NCBI GenBank assembly: GCA_030595485.1
Contig: JAUVDE010000111.1
Location: 1-9,173 of the forward strand
DNA: 9,173 nucleotides
Origin: Draconibacterium sp.
Lineage (GTDB): Bacteria; Bacteroidota; Bacteroidia; Bacteroidales; Prolixibacteraceae
Reading direction: 5' to 3'
Shown: positions 6,215 through 9,173 of the stretch, one piece after another
Layout of the letters: every line of letters begins with the position of its first letter
How positions within the stretch are numbered: the first letter of the stretch is position 1
The notes under the pieces: model-generated
Told to the model about the DNA's origin: nothing
Databases searched by the model: none
Seen by the model: only the letters and a program-made list of their open reading frames with translations
Position numbers and translations under genes: made by a program

Positions 6215-9173
6215 TTAATTTTGTTTAATTTCCATTTGAAACGAACTGTCAACCGCATTCTGTTGCTGCTGAGTTTCCTGGTATAAAATGTGGTCGAGCC
6301 TTTGTTGGGCTTCTTCTTTTACACCGTCCGTATCGTTGTTGTAGTTTTCTGCTAAACTTTTTAAGGTGTGTTTTGCCTGAAATTGGTCGCCCTTATCTTC
6401 GTAAATGCTCGCTAGTAATAAAAATGATTTTCCTAGCCAGAAGGTGTATGGCGTTCCTTTATCAATGAAATCAACAATTTCTTCTTCTGCTTTTGCTTTT
6501 TTATTATCACGGTAATAAATTTCAGCCACCAGGTATTTGGCTTCGGCACCCTGTTCCAGTTTTGTGTCTTTGGCAACATCGCGCAGTGGGCTTAAAGCCG
6601 AGCTTAAATTTCCAAGTTCGAAATTCGATTTGCCTTCAGCATAGACTGCTTCATTTAGTATGGCATCGTTGGCCACATCCGACTTTTTAACTTTAGCCGC
6701 TGCAATTAAAGCCTGTTGGTAATTTTTCTGAATCAAATAGCAACGCATTTTCCCGGTGTAAGCTTTTAGAAAACTCCATTTACCATTTGCCACTTTTTCA
6801 AGGGCAATAAACATTTGTAGGGCCTCGGTATACTGCTCGGCAGCAAAAGTCATTTCCGATGATTTAGATAGTGCAGGTTCGCTAAATATATTTGTTGGCT
6901 GCTGTGCCACGTAGGTATAATGGTCGTTCGACTCGGTGTACTTTCCTTCTTTGTACAGTAATTCAGCCAAATAAAAGTGAGCATTTAAAGCATAGGCCCC
7001 GGTTGGGTACTGACGCAAATATTGGTCGAGCTGTTTCGCTGCACCTTCGTTTCCGGCCATGTACATACGCTCAGCTGCCGAATAAGTTAACTGGTCTTGC
7101 TCCGATGCGGTAACATTTACACCGCCACCTAGTTGACGCGCGTAGGCAAAATAAGCATCCACGTTATTTAATTCAACATAACAGTTTTTAATACCCGATA
7201 AAGCCGATTTTGCTTCGGGAGTTCCTCTGTAATTTTCGGCTACTTCTTTGTACTGATCCAAGGCTTTATTGTAATCGCCATTGTTGTAGTTTACCAAGCC
7301 AAGTTGCAGTAAAGCTTTTCGGTAATAATTACTATTGGGGTAATTCGAAACAATTTGCTGGTATTGCTGAACTGCATCATAACTTTTTCCAACTCGTTCG
7401 TTGGCACGGCCCAATTCGTAAAGTGCGTCATCGCGGTGTTCCGATTCGGGAAAGTCGCTTAGTAAACCATTCAAACTATTAATTTTTTCTGATTGTTTAC
7501 GTTGAAGCCCCTGGCAAAATGCAATTTGCAACAAAGCATAATCGGCTTCGTGCATTTTCATATTGTACGTTTGTTGGTAACTTTCAACCGCCTGTGCGTA
7601 TTGTGTATTTAAAAAATAGTAATCGCCAATACGGTTATAGGCATCGGCAAGTTTTGGTGTGCGTTTACCTTGCATATTTGCCACGTATTTTTTGAAATGA
7701 CGATTTGAAGCTTCTTTGTTGTTCTGTTTTAAATATGCGTATCCTAAGTTGTAGTCTGCCGCAACAGCCTCTGTTTTTGCTGCCCCCGAACCTTGCATAA
7801 ACTGATTGTATGAAGCAATGGAGTTGTCGAAGTCGCCTAAACGATACAAAGCTTCCGATTTCCAGTAAAGCGATTTGGATTTTATTTCAGGATTATATGT
7901 TCCGTTTGTAAGTGATAAGTCAAAATATTCAATGGCTTCGTTGTAAGCCATGTTGTTAAAAAGCTCAAGCCCACGGAAATAAGTTACACGTTGGTAGGCT
8001 TTATAAATATCGGGTGTTTTGTTCTGAATTTTTTCAATGGAAGCAATGGCGTCGTTGTAATTTTTAGTAACCATGTATACCTGTGTCAAAATCCGATAAG
8101 CCTCGGCATTGTGTTCGGAATTTGGATATTCGGCAATGTAGCGGTCGAAAGCTTTAATGGTTTCGTTAAAAGGCGAGTACGAAAGCTCGTAGGTTAATTT
8201 GGCATAGCTAAACAATGCATCTTCTTTTATTTTCGGGTTAAAATCAAATTCAGCAGCAGCGTTGTAGGCTATTTTCCCATTTTTTTTATCGTTCAGTTTT
8301 ATAAAACAATCTGCCAAATGGTAGTAGGCGTTTTGTGTCATTTCATCTTCACCAATTGTTGCTTTCTCCAAGAGTGGAGCTGCATCGGCATATTTTGCAG
8401 CGTGGTAATAGCAAAATCCTAAAATGTAGTTTTCCTCACGTGTTTTTGGCCCCGATGTTTCAAAATAAGTTTCCAAATACGGAATGGCATTTTCGTACTG
8501 GCGCAAATGAAAATAAGAATCGCCAATAAGCTTCGAAAGCTCCGAGCGATGCTCTTCATTTACATCATCAATAATATTGGTAGTGTAATTAACAAGCTCG
8601 CTGTACTTTTGCTGTTTGTAATAAATGTGGCTTACGTATAGCGGAATTACCTGTGAGTACGCCGGGTCATTATTTAATTTTGTAAATCCTTCCAACGCTG
8701 CCTGGTAGTCTTCTTTTAAATACTGAATGTGAGCTACATAATAAGTGGCTGGTTTGCTGTACAGATTATTGCTGTTTTTTATGGCTTCAAATTCAGAAAG
8801 TGCTTTGTCGTTATTGCCCTTCATCATATGCGAGTAGCCATTTTGATACTGCAACTCAATGCGGTTGTTTTCCGAAAGGTCTTTCCGATCCACCTTTGCA
8901 TAACTACGAATAACTGTAGCATACTGTTTTTTCTCAAACTGATTTTTGCCAAGATTAAACCAGGCTGAATTAATATAAGGACTCTCGGGATAAGTTTCTA
9001 CAAAAGTCTTTATTAGTTTGTGACCCGAACTGTAACCTGCATGCAAGGCAGATACCGATTTGTAATATTGTGCTTCGGAGTACAGCTCCGATTTTTCCTC
9101 TACTTTTTTCTGTATTTTTTCGAATTGCCTGAAGGTGGCAACATATTTACCCTTGCTGTATAACTCTTTGGCT
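6215..9173 (-). CDS. Large tetratricopeptide-repeat protein, N-terminus cut by window edge
   Basis: An open frame of 985 codons continues through the right edge (first complete codon at 9172). A TTG at 9046 is not the start, because in-frame sequence with TPR character (AKELYSKGKYVATFRQFEKI) lies upstream of it. The whole protein is helical TPR repeats, probably more than 20, many of the TPR_6/BamD/YbgF style with a tyrosine-proline turn before the next repeat: YPESPYINSAWFNLG, YPNSEHNAEAYRIL, FPESEHRDDALYELG, YPNSNYYRKALLQLG, YPTGAYALNAHFYLAELLY. The C-terminus is glutamine-rich (QETQQQQNA). Such arrays are protein-binding scaffolds; relatives remembered from Bacteroidota are about 1000 residues with an N-terminal signal peptide, so perhaps 30-50 residues are missing here. 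Whether it is periplasmic or a lipoprotein cannot be seen. Its tight coupling to the barrel gene suggests an envelope role, perhaps with that barrel as partner; this is inference. Confidence 0.93.
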   Translation of the reverse strand, partial: AKELYSKGKYVATFRQFEKIQKKVEEKSELYSEAQYYKSVSALHAGYSSGHKLIKTFVETYPESPYINSAWFNLGKNQFEKKQYATVIRSYAKVDRKDLSENNRIELQYQNGYSHMMKGNNDKALSEFEAIKNSNNLYSKPATYYVAHIQYLKEDYQAALEGFTKLNNDPAYSQVIPLYVSHIYYKQQKYSELVNYTTNIIDDVNEEHRSELSKLIGDSYFHLRQYENAIPYLETYFETSGPKTREENYILGFCYYHAAKYADAAPLLEKATIGEDEMTQNAYYHLADCFIKLNDKKNGKIAYNAAAEFDFNPKIKEDALFSYAKLTYELSYSPFNETIKAFDRYIAEYPNSEHNAEAYRILTQVYMVTKNYNDAIASIEKIQNKTPDIYKAYQRVTYFRGLELFNNMAYNEAIEYFDLSLTNGTYNPEIKSKSLYWKSEALYRLGDFDNSIASYNQFMQGSGAAKTEAVAADYNLGYAYLKQNNKEASNRHFKKYVANMQGKRTPKLADAYNRIGDYYFLNTQYAQAVESYQQTYNMKMHEADYALLQIAFCQGLQRKQSEKINSLNGLLSDFPESEHRDDALYELGRANERVGKSYDAVQQYQQIVSNYPNSNYYRKALLQLGLVNYNNGDYNKALDQYKEVAENYRGTPEAKSALSGIKNCYVELNNVDAYFAYARQLGGGVNVTASEQDQLTYSAAERMYMAGNEGAAKQLDQYLRQYPTGAYALNAHFYLAELLYKEGKYTESNDHYTYVAQQPTNIFSEPALSKSSEMTFAAEQYTEALQMFIALEKVANGKWSFLKAYTGKMRCYLIQKNYQQALIAAAKVKKSDVANDAILNEAVYAEGKSNFELGNLSSALSPLRDVAKDTKLEQGAEAKYLVAEIYYRDNKKAKAEEEIVDFIDKGTPYTFWLGKSFLLLASIYEDKGDQFQAKHTLKSLAENYNNDTDGVKEEAQQRLDHILYQETQQQQNAVDSSFQMEIKQN

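Noticed and set aside
9044..9046. TTG at 9046 as the start codon of the TPR protein
   Set aside because: The frame stays open to the window edge and the upstream residues continue the TPR pattern, so the true start lies outside the window.

Overview
The window reads as chromosomal DNA of a member of the Bacteroidota. The signs are moderately AT-rich sequence, start codons without clear Shine-Dalgarno sequences, promoter-like TAnnTTTG boxes, a short-form GyrB, and outer-membrane and TPR proteins of types familiar from that phylum. An anaerobic marine or sediment lineage such as Marinilabiliales/Prolixibacteraceae is a guess from protein flavour, not something the sequence proves. All five genes lie on the minus strand, so transcription runs from the right end to the left. 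No rRNA, tRNA, CRISPR array or insertion sequence was seen.

In transcription order: (1) a very long TPR-repeat protein, cut by the right edge (6215 to the end); (2) 11 bp downstream, a 592-residue outer-membrane beta-barrel protein (4425-6203), closed by a strong intrinsic terminator (4369-4398); (3) a 381-bp spacer holding two candidate promoters, then gyrB (2073-4043), the ATPase/Toprim subunit of DNA gyrase, closed by another strong terminator (1944-1971); (4) a LOG-family nucleotide phosphoribohydrolase (1324-1905); (5) a 255-bp regulatory spacer, then an HtrA/DegP-type envelope protease (1 to 1068) whose C-terminal half lies beyond the left edge.

The genes do not form one pathway. The TPR and barrel genes form an apparent operon, and from memory of the families the same pairing recurs across Bacteroidota without an assigned function, which makes it the best candidate for an undescribed envelope system. 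HtrA is also an envelope protein. gyrB and the LOG gene are cytosolic housekeeping functions.

The most interesting non-coding signals are two. Upstream of htrA there is a sigma-54-like promoter (CTGGCA...TTGC with exact 10-bp GG-GC spacing), with a perfect inverted repeat centred about 83 bp upstream of the inferred transcription start, where enhancer-binding-protein sites usually sit. Between gyrB and the LOG gene, a roughly 148-bp unit has degenerate TGAGTAn heptad repeats at both ends in inverted orientation, surrounding the gyrB terminator.
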